Source: Anaerolineae bacterium (GTDB taxonomy: Bacteria > Chloroflexota > Anaerolineae > 4572-78 > J111). Taken from it: DNA of 64,000 nucleotides. Below are positions 1 to 9,217 of this stretch, in pieces. Below the pieces are notes generated by a model, which saw only the letters and a list, made by a program, of their open reading frames with translations, did no database searches and was not told the DNA's origin. Both the position numbers and the translations under genes were made by a program. Location: NCBI GenBank assembly GCA_022071955.1, contig JAJVIM010000003.1, positions 186,001 through 250,000 of the forward strand, in the 5' to 3' direction. Within the stretch, counting starts at the first letter, position 1, and each line of letters opens with the position of its first letter.

Positions 1-1
1 C

Positions 2-370
2 AACATCCGGCTGGTAAACTCCTCCGTTGATACCGCTACCGGCCAGCCGGTTGTAACGCTAACCTGGCAGCCGCACCGGCCGCTTGATTTTGAACCCACC
101 GTATTTGTTCACATTTTTGATGCCGATGGCAACAGAATTGGGCAAATTGATCGCCGCATTTTGGATGGCCTTTATCCGCCCTCGGTGTGGAAGCCGGATG
201 TACTGGTGTCGGATAACATTCCGCTGCCTGTTCCGGCCGGCATCGATTGGCAGAATTACACGTTAAAGGTCGGCCTGTACAACGCTGCCACCAACGAACG
301 AATACCCATCACCTCGTCCCCAACCGAAGACAACAGCATCCGGCTGCCGTTCAACCAGAAAGTGCAGTAG
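2..370 (+). CDS. C-terminal fragment of a membrane glycosyltransferase-like protein (5' truncated)
   Basis: The open frame runs in from the left edge and stops with TAG at 368-370. The visible 122 residues form only a beta-rich C-terminal domain, with segments such as TVFVHIFDADGN and YTLKVGLYNAATNERIPI. The same pattern (a 'FVH.RD..N' strand, then 'GxYxLxIGLY...T.ERLP') ends the next genes, where it follows a GT39-like membrane part. I therefore infer that the missing upstream part is also a polytopic glycosyltransferase. It is followed after 3 nt by the next ATG, so it is probably the upstream member of the same operon. The function of the C-terminal domain itself is unknown; an extracytoplasmic carbohydrate-binding or scaffold role is a guess. 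Confidence 0.75.
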   Translation, partial: NIRLVNSSVDTATGQPVVTLTWQPHRPLDFEPTVFVHIFDADGNRIGQIDRRILDGLYPPSVWKPDVLVSDNIPLPVPAGIDWQNYTLKVGLYNAATNERIPITSSPTEDNSIRLPFNQKVQ

Positions 371-373
371 GTA

Positions 374-2314
374 ATGAGCAACGGAATGGCAATTAAGTCA
401 ACCCAAACACGCACCTGGCGCGAAACCGGATTGTTTTGGCTGGGAATCATCGGGGTGCTGTTGTACGCGGCCTGGATTAACCACACTTTTGCCGATTTTC
501 CCAACATTACCGTTGACGAAACCGCCCACCTGATGTGGTTACGCCTGATCCAAGCCGGTTTTGAGCCGTACAAAGAAGTTTACATCACCTATCCGCCCGT
601 CTTCCCCCTTTATCTGCAACTGAGCTGGTGGCTCTGGCCGTCGAGCGCCGGCATGTGCTGGTCCTTTTTTGGCTACTCGGTGCTGGCGGCGGTGGCCGCG
701 GGGTTGATTGCCCGCCAGATTGCCGGCTCGCTGGCCGGGGTGGCTGCCGCCTTTTTTATGGGCGTTACCGTTGGGCCGTGCCACATTCTGGCAGAAATGC
801 CATCGATTACCGGCTCGCTCTTTGCCGTATGGCTGGCCATGCTTTACCGCGATACCGGACGGCGCTGGCTGCTGCCGCTTTCGGCGGCGAGTATGGCCGT
901 GAGTTTGCTCACCAAAATCCAGTCGCCATTTATGCCGCTGGTGATCGGCTTTATTATTTTGACCGCCGCTGCGCCGGCCAACGGTCGCCCTTTCAACTGG
1001 CGGGCGATTCTGGTTGACGCGCTGATTTGGGGCGCCACCCTGGCCGTGATTATCGCCGCGTTTTACCTGCTGTACGATACGCGATCGCTGCTGGAACAAA
1101 CCGTGGGCCAACACCTTTCCGCCCGTGAGGCGCTGCTGGATGAACCGGATTATTGGAGTTCAACCCTCAACCGCATCACCGAATTTGGCGGCGATTTTTT
1201 CTGGCTGCTGCCGCTGGCGTTGTTGGGGTTTATCCAATCGTTCAGCCGCAAAACCGGCTACCGATTTACCCTGCTGCTGTGGCTGCTGCTGGCTGTCGCC
1301 ACGGTTCTGTCCAACCGCCCCCTGCGTCACAAACATTTATTTGTGCTGCTGCCGCTGTTTTCGGTGTGGGCCAGTCTGGCCGTGTCGTTAATCTGGTGGG
1401 ACGCGCGCCGTTTTTGGCAAACCAACCGCCTGACTCAATTTTCTACTGTGGTTGGATTGATTCTGATTGCGGCTTATCTCTGGCCGGTGATGCAGATTGT
1501 TGCCCACGGTTGGCAAACCGGGCCGGGCACAATGGCGGCCATTCCCCCGGCCAACAAACAACCCGAGCTTGAATTTATCAGCAAAGTGACCACGCCTAAC
1601 GGTTGCCTGCTGACCGATGACATCAAACTGGCCTACTGGAGCGGCAGGCTGGTACCGCCGCAACTGGCCGAAATTTCCAGCAACCGGTTTCGCTCCGGCC
1701 ATTTAACCCTTGACGAGTTGATTGCCGCCGGCAACGAATACAATTGCCAGGTTGTGGTCATATCCAGCCGGATTCCACGCTTTACGCCAGATTTCAAAAG
1801 CTGGGTCGAATCGAATTATCTGGGCCGTTTTTACTATGGTGACAATGAATTTTTGTACGTGGGCAAAGCCAGAACCACCCCCAACCCCATCCACCCCGCC
1901 GCCATTGAGTTAGGCGGCATCATTCGCTTTTTGGGCCACAGCACAGAACCGGCGCAGCCCGAACCAGGCCACCAGTTCTTTTTGACTATGTATTGGGAGT
2001 CGCTGGCCAAAACAAACATCAACTACTCAATTTTTGTACAATTGCGCGATGGCAACAATAATACAGTGGCCAGCGCCGATCACGTTCCCTTTCAGGGGAC
2101 TGTCCCAACGTCGGCGTGGCATCCCGGCTCGGTAATTCGGGATGTCGATCTGCTCAAGATTCCACCCGATCTACCGCCCGGCGACTACCGGATTGCCGTG
2201 GGGCTGTACCGCACCGACACCATGGAACGGTTGCCGGTCAGCGGCGATACCAGCGGCGAAAACGCAATTATTTTGGGGCCAATCACGCTCCCCGCCGCAC
2301 AAATATCAGAATAA
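374..2314 (+). CDS. GT39-like membrane glycosyltransferase with C-terminal beta-sandwich
   Basis: 646 residues. After a first hydrophobic segment (about residues 20-36) comes an Asp-Glu pair at 48-49 in the first external loop (NITVDETAH), the usual catalytic position in PMT/ArnT-type (GT39/GT83) enzymes that use polyprenyl-phosphate sugars. Many hydrophobic helices follow to about residue 370. A soluble part follows, and residues about 515-640 form the beta-sandwich shared with the neighbouring genes (FVQLRDGNNN, DLPPGDYRIAVGLYRTDTMERLP). The ATG lies 3 nt after the previous stop, and the next gene starts 10 nt after this one, so it belongs to an operon. The role is inferred to be transfer of a lipid-linked sugar to a cell-surface acceptor; donor and acceptor cannot be read from the sequence. 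Confidence 0.8.
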   Translation: MSNGMAIKSTQTRTWRETGLFWLGIIGVLLYAAWINHTFADFPNITVDETAHLMWLRLIQAGFEPYKEVYITYPPVFPLYLQLSWWLWPSSAGMCWSFFGYSVLAAVAAGLIARQIAGSLAGVAAAFFMGVTVGPCHILAEMPSITGSLFAVWLAMLYRDTGRRWLLPLSAASMAVSLLTKIQSPFMPLVIGFIILTAAAPANGRPFNWRAILVDALIWGATLAVIIAAFYLLYDTRSLLEQTVGQHLSAREALLDEPDYWSSTLNRITEFGGDFFWLLPLALLGFIQSFSRKTGYRFTLLLWLLLAVATVLSNRPLRHKHLFVLLPLFSVWASLAVSLIWWDARRFWQTNRLTQFSTVVGLILIAAYLWPVMQIVAHGWQTGPGTMAAIPPANKQPELEFISKVTTPNGCLLTDDIKLAYWSGRLVPPQLAEISSNRFRSGHLTLDELIAAGNEYNCQVVVISSRIPRFTPDFKSWVESNYLGRFYYGDNEFLYVGKARTTPNPIHPAAIELGGIIRFLGHSTEPAQPEPGHQFFLTMYWESLAKTNINYSIFVQLRDGNNNTVASADHVPFQGTVPTSAWHPGSVIRDVDLLKIPPDLPPGDYRIAVGLYRTDTMERLPVSGDTSGENAIILGPITLPAAQISE

Positions 2315-2324
2315 GAGGCCAGCC

Positions 2325-4700
2325 GTGGATCACGGTCACCCGCCACAACTCAACACGCCCACCGGGCTGCCGGCCCGGGAAATCGCGCTGGCCGCGTTGG
2401 TTTCGCTGCTGCTGTTTGGCGTGTACATGCTCACCTTCGATGGCACGCTGCACAGCACCGATACCCTGTCGATGCTGGCGGTGGCCGAAAACATGATCAA
2501 ACACGGCACCGTTGACACCGTGCAGCTTGAAAACTGGGAAAGCGCGGCGCTGGGGCCTGATGGCCGGCCTTACACTTTTTTCCCCATCGGCCCTTCGCTG
2601 CTGATGATCCCGTTCTACTTTATCGCGCTCCACCTGCCGCTGCTGGGCCTCAGCCAAACTACCATTTTGCTGATGCCGTTTTCCGGCGCGCTGGCCGGCG
2701 GTTTTATTTACCTCACCTGCCGGCGACTGGGCTACAGCCGCAATCCGGCGCTCAGCGCCACGCTGCTTGGCGGCGTTGGCACAATGATCTGGGTTTACGT
2801 GTACGATCTCACCGCCGAGCCGCTGACCTATTTCAGCCTGGCCGTCGCCTTTTATTTTGCCCTGGCCTATCGCCAGGATGGCCGTCTGCGCCAGCTTTTT
2901 TTGATGAGTCTGGCGCTGGCGCTCACTCTTTTGCACAAGGTCGTGAATCTGGGCATCGTCCCCTTTTTTTTGTGGTACGTGGCCATCCCCAATTTTCGCA
3001 TTTTTGACTTTAAGCGCTTCAACTGGCGGGCCATCGCTGTGGCTGCGCCGGCGGTGGTGCTGGCCGTGCTCGCGTTTTTTGCCTACAACAGCTACCGTTT
3101 TAGCGACCCGCTGGACGCCGGTTATCGCTTTAACTACTTCTTCCGCATCCCGCTGTGGGTGGGCGTGGTGGGCCTGCTGACCAACCCCTACAAAAGTATT
3201 TTTCTGTACGTGCCGCTGTTTATTTTGCTGCCGTTCACCGTCAAATCGATGTGGCGCAAACACCCCCGCGAACTTGTTTTGATTCTTGGCTTGCTCGTGG
3301 CCTATTTCATTATTTTTGGCGCGATTTTCTTTGATTGGGGCGGCGGCCGCAGTTGGGGGCCGCGTTATCTGGTGCCGCTGAACGGCCTGCTCACCCTGCT
3401 GCTGCTGCCGCTGATCGACCGGGCCTGGCAGCCGGGCCAGTGGCCGGCCCGAGCCGCGCTTTTTGTTGTTGGCGGGGCCAGCATCGGGCTGCAAATTTTG
3501 GGCATGTCGGCGCGGGATAACGTTTTTTTGAACGCCGATGATTACTGGGTGCGGCCGCCCAATATGGCCGTGTGGGGCCAGCTTCGCTGGGACCAGCCGG
3601 ACCAGTGGCCCATTTGGGGCCATATTCTGCGCTTCAACCCAACCAAATTCGATCTGGTTTGGCGCTGGCAGTGGCAAACCGTTGAGCATTTTGACTGGCT
3701 CACCCTGGCCGCTGAACTGTTGATTGTGGCGCTGGCCGGCGGCGGCATCTGGCTCTGGCTGCGGCGAAAAGGCCATCTCCCGCCCATTTGGGCCGGGGCG
3801 GCCTGGCTGCTGGCGCTGGCGCTGGTGGGGGTTATCCTGCTACGCAGCGCCAACGATCCCCGCTCCATCAAACAGGCCGACGAGGCAGCGCGCCTGTGGC
3901 CGGCCTACAGTGACCTGACTCGCCAACTTCCCGAACTGGTCTCGCCGGCGGACACCGTCATTTTCACCGACCGCCGCTTTGAATTTTATTTGTTCGATAC
4001 CGACAAATCGCCGGCGCAACGATTAATGGTAGCCAAGCACACCCAACCCGATATTTTGGCCGCTATCCCAACCGTGATTGAAGAACGAGTCGCCGGTAAA
4101 ATCTGGCTGGTGACGGATGATCTGGACAACCGCCAGCTTGCCTACGCCACCGAGCTGTATTTGCGCGCTCGCGGCCAGCCGGTAGCCTATCACCAATTTG
4201 GCGATACCGTGCAGCTCACCGCCTTTCAGCTTGACCCCGCCGCCGGCTACCCCCATTTAACCCCGGAACCGGCGCTCGATGCCGTGCTTCGCCCCGGTGA
4301 CGAGCGTTTCAACGGCATTGCCGCGCTGCTGGGCTGGGAATGGCCCACGCTGCCCGCCGCCGCGCCCCGGCTGCAACCCGGCGGCAGTTACCCGCTGCAA
4401 CTTTACTGGATTTTTGAAGGCAAATCGCCGGATGACAGATTTTTTGCCCGTCTGCTCACCGGCCGGGGCGAAACCGTTGTCGAGAGTTGGGCCGCGCCAC
4501 AAACCGCCAATCGAGATGTGATCGGTCAGCTCAATATCGATGAGCTGACCCTGGCGGTGCCATCGAACCTGCCGCCGGGCGAGTACACCCTGCAAATCGG
4601 CTTTTCCATCCCGGTGGTCGATGCCGGGGAATTGACCTTTGACCTGCCGCCGGAACTGACCCGCATCGACGTGGTCTCGCCCGCCGCCAAAGCCGAGTAA
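2325..4700 (+). CDS. Polytopic membrane glycosyltransferase-like protein
   Basis: 791 residues from GTG at 2325. This start is preferred because AGAGG at 2314-2318 is well spaced from it; an in-frame ATG further upstream would overlap the previous gene by about 170 nt. The N-terminal half is a chain of hydrophobic segments beginning near residue 20, with an STDTLSM motif around residues 44-50 where related proteins carry Asp-Glu. FFDWGGGRSWGPRYLVPL in the middle resembles the later loop of GT39-like proteins. The last about 130 residues are the beta-sandwich domain (LPPGEYTLQIGFS). Family assignment rests on architecture and neighbours. The lack of a clear DE pair makes catalysis less certain than for the genes on either side. 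Confidence 0.75.
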   Translation: MDHGHPPQLNTPTGLPAREIALAALVSLLLFGVYMLTFDGTLHSTDTLSMLAVAENMIKHGTVDTVQLENWESAALGPDGRPYTFFPIGPSLLMIPFYFIALHLPLLGLSQTTILLMPFSGALAGGFIYLTCRRLGYSRNPALSATLLGGVGTMIWVYVYDLTAEPLTYFSLAVAFYFALAYRQDGRLRQLFLMSLALALTLLHKVVNLGIVPFFLWYVAIPNFRIFDFKRFNWRAIAVAAPAVVLAVLAFFAYNSYRFSDPLDAGYRFNYFFRIPLWVGVVGLLTNPYKSIFLYVPLFILLPFTVKSMWRKHPRELVLILGLLVAYFIIFGAIFFDWGGGRSWGPRYLVPLNGLLTLLLLPLIDRAWQPGQWPARAALFVVGGASIGLQILGMSARDNVFLNADDYWVRPPNMAVWGQLRWDQPDQWPIWGHILRFNPTKFDLVWRWQWQTVEHFDWLTLAAELLIVALAGGGIWLWLRRKGHLPPIWAGAAWLLALALVGVILLRSANDPRSIKQADEAARLWPAYSDLTRQLPELVSPADTVIFTDRRFEFYLFDTDKSPAQRLMVAKHTQPDILAAIPTVIEERVAGKIWLVTDDLDNRQLAYATELYLRARGQPVAYHQFGDTVQLTAFQLDPAAGYPHLTPEPALDAVLRPGDERFNGIAALLGWEWPTLPAAAPRLQPGGSYPLQLYWIFEGKSPDDRFFARLLTGRGETVVESWAAPQTANRDVIGQLNIDELTLAVPSNLPPGEYTLQIGFSIPVVDAGELTFDLPPELTRIDVVSPAAKAE

Positions 4701-4705
4701 TTGTG

Positions 4706-6799
4706 ATGCCGCCACGCCACGCTAAGCCAAAAAATTTCAATTTGACCCCGCTGGCAGCGCTGGCCGCCTACACCGGGCTGGCGCTGCTGCTCACCTGGCC
4801 GGTGGCCGGCCGGCTGGCCGGTGTTGTGGGCGGTTTTGACGGCCGCGACTCGTTTCAGCACGTCTGGCTCAACTGGTGGTTCTGGGAAGCGCTGCTCAAC
4901 CGGCAGCAACTTCCGGCCCACGTTACCGCCATCTATTTTCCGTACGGGGCCAACCACCCTGTCTTGTGGCTGCACCCGCTGGTTAATTTGCTCAGCCTGC
5001 CGCTAACCGGAACCATCGGCCCAACCGCCGCCTACAATTTGCTGCTGATCCTGTCCATCAGCCTGACCGGGCTGACCGCGTACCTGCTGGCCTTTGATCT
5101 CACCCGGCAACCACATGCCGCTTTTTTGGGCGGGCTGATCTTTGCGCTGGCCCCCAACCGGCTCGGCCATCTGGCTGCCGGGCACCAACTGCTGGCGTTT
5201 GGCCTGGCTCTGTCACTGTACGCGCTGGCGCTGCGGCTGTGGCTGCGCCGCCCCACCCGGCGAGTAACGGCGCTGCTCGTGTTATCGCTGCTGCTGGTGC
5301 TGCTCACTCACCCCAACTTTATCGGCTATTTTTTGCTGCCGGTTACAGCGGTGCTGATTCCCGGCCACTGGTGGTCAAAGGGATGGTTCACCCGGCGGCA
5401 GTGGCAGCAACTGCTGGCCGCCGGGCTGCTGGCCGGGCTGCTCTTTTTGCCCTTCGCCTGGCCTTTTGCGGCAGACCTGGCGACTCACGGATTAACCTAC
5501 CTTGACCCGCAGGACCCCGGCGAACACTCCGCCGACCTGCTTTCATTTATCACGCCGTCGCCGTTTCACCCCCTCTGGCGCGAGTCGCCCCCGGCCTGGC
5601 TCACCGCCGTGCTCGACCGCCCGCGCGCTTTGGAAGAGGGCTTCAATTATCTGGGGCTGGCGGCGCTGGCGCTGGCCGGGCTGGCCGTTTGGCGGCGCTG
5701 GCGGCAGGTGCGCGAGTGGGCGCTGCTGGCGCTGCTCAGCGGGCTGCTGTCGTTGGGGCCAACCCTCAAATTCAACGGCATCGACACCGGCCTGCCGCTG
5801 CCCTACGCTCTGCTGGTCAACCTGCCCTTTTTTTCGTGGAGCCGCACGCCAGGCCGGTTGAATATGACCACCATGCTGGCTTTCAGCGTGATTGCCGCCG
5901 CCGGTGCGGGCTGGCTGCTGGCCCGCTACCGCCCGGCCCGCTGGCCGCTGACACTGGCGCTCACGGCGTTCATTGCCGCGGAAGTCCTGCCCCTGTGGCC
6001 CTTCCCGGTCGATGCCCGGCCCGTGTCGCCCTACACCGCCACGTTGGCCCAAACTAACCGCAGCACCGGGCTGCTGTCGCTGCCGGTCACCGGTTCTCGC
6101 CGGGCCAGCAACTACGCCATGGCCGATCAGACCATCCACCGCCACCCCCTGGCCGGCGGCTACATCGAACGGGATCCGCCCGGCACGGTGGAACTGAAAG
6201 AATTTTTAAATGGACTGGTCACGCCGCTGCCGGAACAAACGGTGTTTGCCGCCCCCACCGCCGCCGAACGGCGCGCGGTTTTGGTCGATTTGGGACTGGG
6301 GCCGGTGGTAACCCAAACCCCATTAATGACCGACCGGACGGCGCGCGCTCAGCTCGACTATTTGCCCCGGCTGCTCGGTGCGCCGCAATACACGGATGAA
6401 CAGGTACAGGCGTACACCCTGCCGGCGGCCGGCGCCGATTTGCTGCCGCAACTATTTTTGCTGCCAGATACCGAAAACTGGGAAGTGCTGGCCGACGGCA
6501 ACGCGCTGCGGCTCAAAAAATCCGGCTTCTTCTTTATTTATCAGGCCGAACCCGGCTGCGCCACGCTGGCCCTCCGGCCGGTCAATCCGTCCACGGCGGT
6601 GGCGCTCAATTGGCAATTAAACAACTCTCTGGTAAAAACAGGGATGATTCAAACCGGCTCGCCTCAGTTTTTGGCCGACCTGCCGCTGCGCCGGGGGCTG
6701 AACACCATCCGGCTGACCACCAGCCCGGAGCAGGAACTGGATTTAGCAAGGATTGAAATTTCGGCGGTGGCCCCGGCCTGCGCCGAAAAAACACAGTAA
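4706..6799 (+). CDS. Polytopic membrane protein, glycosyltransferase-like (YfhO/GT-C type)
   Basis: 697 residues from ATG 4706; an adjacent GTG at 4703 is also possible and no strong ribosome-binding site decides between them. The first external loop carries FDGRDSFQHVWLNWWFWEAL and then FPYGANHPVLWLHPLVNLL, a layout typical of uncharacterised bacterial GT-C-fold membrane proteins near YfhO, rather than the DE loop of GT39. Alternating hydrophobic helices continue to about residue 430. A soluble region follows and ends in a short beta-rich tail without the standard DLPPGDY motif. It starts 5 nt after the previous stop and is followed after 3 nt by the next gene. A surface polysaccharide or lipid glycosylation role is inferred from context only. 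Confidence 0.7.
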   Translation: MPPRHAKPKNFNLTPLAALAAYTGLALLLTWPVAGRLAGVVGGFDGRDSFQHVWLNWWFWEALLNRQQLPAHVTAIYFPYGANHPVLWLHPLVNLLSLPLTGTIGPTAAYNLLLILSISLTGLTAYLLAFDLTRQPHAAFLGGLIFALAPNRLGHLAAGHQLLAFGLALSLYALALRLWLRRPTRRVTALLVLSLLLVLLTHPNFIGYFLLPVTAVLIPGHWWSKGWFTRRQWQQLLAAGLLAGLLFLPFAWPFAADLATHGLTYLDPQDPGEHSADLLSFITPSPFHPLWRESPPAWLTAVLDRPRALEEGFNYLGLAALALAGLAVWRRWRQVREWALLALLSGLLSLGPTLKFNGIDTGLPLPYALLVNLPFFSWSRTPGRLNMTTMLAFSVIAAAGAGWLLARYRPARWPLTLALTAFIAAEVLPLWPFPVDARPVSPYTATLAQTNRSTGLLSLPVTGSRRASNYAMADQTIHRHPLAGGYIERDPPGTVELKEFLNGLVTPLPEQTVFAAPTAAERRAVLVDLGLGPVVTQTPLMTDRTARAQLDYLPRLLGAPQYTDEQVQAYTLPAAGADLLPQLFLLPDTENWEVLADGNALRLKKSGFFFIYQAEPGCATLALRPVNPSTAVALNWQLNNSLVKTGMIQTGSPQFLADLPLRRGLNTIRLTTSPEQELDLARIEISAVAPACAEKTQ

Positions 6800-6802
6800 C
6801 CC

Positions 6803-9217
6803 ATGACCACCACTCAACCCGCCCTGACCATCCGCAACCGAATAATCCCGGATTGGGCCGTTATCCTGCTGCTATTTGGGATAGCCTTTGTCCCCCGCGT
6901 GCTGGCGCTGGATGCCTACGTAGCCACCGACGAAGCCAAGTGGATTTTGCGCTCGGCGCATTTTTTTGCGGCGCTCCGCTCCGGCGATTTCAGCGCCGCC
7001 GCCAGCCAGATGGCTACCCCGGATGTTGAGGTGCTGGCCCCGGCCGTTACTACTATGTGGACCGGCGTGGCCGGGCTGCTGGCCAAACACAGCATCGACG
7101 GCAGCCAGCAGCCCCTCAACGATTTTCTGGCCGCCATGCCGGCCCAAAATCCGGCGCTGGTTTCGCTGGGCTTTTACCCGTGGCTGCGCTTCCCCACCGT
7201 GGTGATTACGTCGCTGTTTGTGGCGGCGTTTTACGTGTTGACCGGCCTGCTGCTCAACAACAAGCCGGTGGCGTTCACCGCCACTCTGCTGCTGGCGCTC
7301 GACCCGTTTTTTATCAACTACTCGCGGGTCATCCACCACGATGCATTGGTGACGGTGTTTACTGTCACCAGCCTGCTCACGTTTATGGTGTTTCTTGAGT
7401 CCGGCAAAGCCGCGGACACGGCAACTGAAATGGGGGGGACACCCCCCCGGCCTGCGGCGCTATTCAGTCGGGCCGGCTGGCTGGTGCTGTCGGGCGTGGC
7501 GTTGGGGCTGGCCCTGCTCACCAAACCCACCGCGCTGATCCTGCTGCCCGTCATCGGGTTGATGCTGCTGTGGCGGATTTATCAGCACCGGCAGTGGCAT
7601 TGGCTGGCCTGGGGCATGGTGTGGGCCGGAGTGGGGCTGCTCGCTTTTTGGCTGGTTTGGCCGGCGCTGTGGCAAGACCCGCTGGGGACCCTGCGACGGC
7701 TGGTTGAAACGTCATCTACCGGCGCGGCCGGCGACAGCGACCGCAGCCTGTTGCCCCGCCTGATTCCCGGCCGCCTGCCGGAATTGGGCCTGCTTTTTTA
7801 TCCGGTCAATTTTATTTTGTCGTGGGGCATTTTGCCATCGGTGGGGTTGATCCTGCTGCCCTTTGCCTGGCGGCGACAGCGGCCCGCTGGCGCGACCCTG
7901 TTCTGGCTGTTGCTGTTTAGCCTGCTGCTGTTGCTGGCCCTGGCCCCGCTCAGCAACCGGGATATTCGCTACTTCATGCCGGCCTGGCCGGCGCTGATGC
8001 TGCTGGCTGCTTTTGGATTGAGCCGGTTGAAATGGCTCAAGCCGGGGCTGGTGCTGCTGCTGTCGATTATTTTGCTGCTGCCCTACGCGCCCTACTACAT
8101 CACTTACTACAACCCGCTGCTGCTGGGGCCGTACACCGCCCCAAAATTGATCAAAGTTGGCGGCGGCGTGGGGTTAAACGAAGCGGCCCAATTTCTCAAC
8201 AACGTCTCCGGCCCCGAAAACCCCACCGTCGCCACTTATTTACCGGAAGCGTTCCGGCCCTACTACGCCGGCAGCGGCGTTGTCGAACATAAATCCGGCA
8301 GCCACATCGATTACGTGGTCAACTACATCCGGCAAATCCAAAATCAATATCCATCGGCCGCAAATTTGGCCTACTTCGCCGCCCGCCGGCCGGCGCACAC
8401 CGTCCGGCTCAACGGCATCGACTATGCCTATGTTTATCTTGAACCCGAACCGCTGCCGGTCAAAGCTGTTGATTTTAACGGCATCAGCCTGGTGGCCCAA
8501 ACCCTCGATGCCCGCTACGCCGAGCCGGGCCGCAGCCACCAACTGACCCTGCTGTGGGACGCTCCGGCCACTGCGGCCAGCACGGAAGTAAATATTGAAC
8601 TGCGCGACGCCGCCGGCAAAGTTTGGCTGGCCAGCACCGGCCCGCTCATCGACCCGGCCGGGCCAGCGGCGGTGGAAGGCCACTACCGGCTCGATTTTCC
8701 GCCCGGCTTTCCCCGCGGCGATTACGAGGTGTGGGTCTCGGTGGCGGGCAGCGATTGGGCCGGGGTTGCTCCGCTGCCGGTGCGGCAGCTCACCCCGCCG
8801 GAGCGCATCGCTCGCCCGGTTGACGCCAATTTTAACAACTGGCTGGCGCTGCGCGGAATGGAACCCGGCGCTCAAAACCCGGCCCCGGGCCAAATACTGA
8901 CCATCAACCTGATCTGGCAGGTGCAGCAACCCATTCCCGCCGACTTCACCACGTTTGTGCATTTGGTCACTGCCGGGGGCAACACCGTGGCTCAGGCCGA
9001 TGTGATCCCCGGCGGCGGGACGTGGCCCACCACCGGCTGGTCGCCGGGAGAATGGCTCACCGATACTATTTCGCTTAACTTGCCGGCCGATTTGCCGCCG
9101 GGCGACTACACACTGGCCATCGGTATGTACCGGCCGGATACCGGCGAACGGCTGCCGCTGGTGGGCGACACCACCGGCCAAAACGCAGTCCAGATTCCGG
9201 GGGTGACGGTAAAATGA
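6803..9217 (+). CDS. GT39-like glycosyltransferase with two C-terminal beta-sandwich domains
   Basis: 804 residues. The first external loop has Asp43-Glu44 (YVATDEAKWIL), the GT39/ArnT catalytic signature, and a later loop has LDPFFINYSRVIHHDALVT, the second conserved acidic loop of the family. Hydrophobic helices reach to about residue 435. Two consecutive beta-rich domains follow, at about 540-670 (FPRGDYEVWVSVA) and 680-800 (DLPPGDYTLAIGMYRPDTGERLP). This makes it the only member of the array in which the C-terminal module looks duplicated. The stop overlaps the next start (ATGA at 9214-9217), so the two are translationally coupled. A G/C run (GGGGGGACACCCCCCC) at 7434-7449 falls in a cytoplasmic-looking loop and could be prone to slippage. 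Confidence 0.82.
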   Translation: MTTTQPALTIRNRIIPDWAVILLLFGIAFVPRVLALDAYVATDEAKWILRSAHFFAALRSGDFSAAASQMATPDVEVLAPAVTTMWTGVAGLLAKHSIDGSQQPLNDFLAAMPAQNPALVSLGFYPWLRFPTVVITSLFVAAFYVLTGLLLNNKPVAFTATLLLALDPFFINYSRVIHHDALVTVFTVTSLLTFMVFLESGKAADTATEMGGTPPRPAALFSRAGWLVLSGVALGLALLTKPTALILLPVIGLMLLWRIYQHRQWHWLAWGMVWAGVGLLAFWLVWPALWQDPLGTLRRLVETSSTGAAGDSDRSLLPRLIPGRLPELGLLFYPVNFILSWGILPSVGLILLPFAWRRQRPAGATLFWLLLFSLLLLLALAPLSNRDIRYFMPAWPALMLLAAFGLSRLKWLKPGLVLLLSIILLLPYAPYYITYYNPLLLGPYTAPKLIKVGGGVGLNEAAQFLNNVSGPENPTVATYLPEAFRPYYAGSGVVEHKSGSHIDYVVNYIRQIQNQYPSAANLAYFAARRPAHTVRLNGIDYAYVYLEPEPLPVKAVDFNGISLVAQTLDARYAEPGRSHQLTLLWDAPATAASTEVNIELRDAAGKVWLASTGPLIDPAGPAAVEGHYRLDFPPGFPRGDYEVWVSVAGSDWAGVAPLPVRQLTPPERIARPVDANFNNWLALRGMEPGAQNPAPGQILTINLIWQVQQPIPADFTTFVHLVTAGGNTVAQADVIPGGGTWPTTGWSPGEWLTDTISLNLPADLPPGDYTLAIGMYRPDTGERLPLVGDTTGQNAVQIPGVTVK

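Noticed and set aside
2283..3776. Long open frame of about 500 codons on the minus strand opposite the membrane glycosyltransferase gene
   Set aside because: Its translation is rich in Gln, Arg and His with no hydrophobic core and no known motif. It mirrors the codon pattern of the plus-strand gene, a common artefact in GC-rich DNA.
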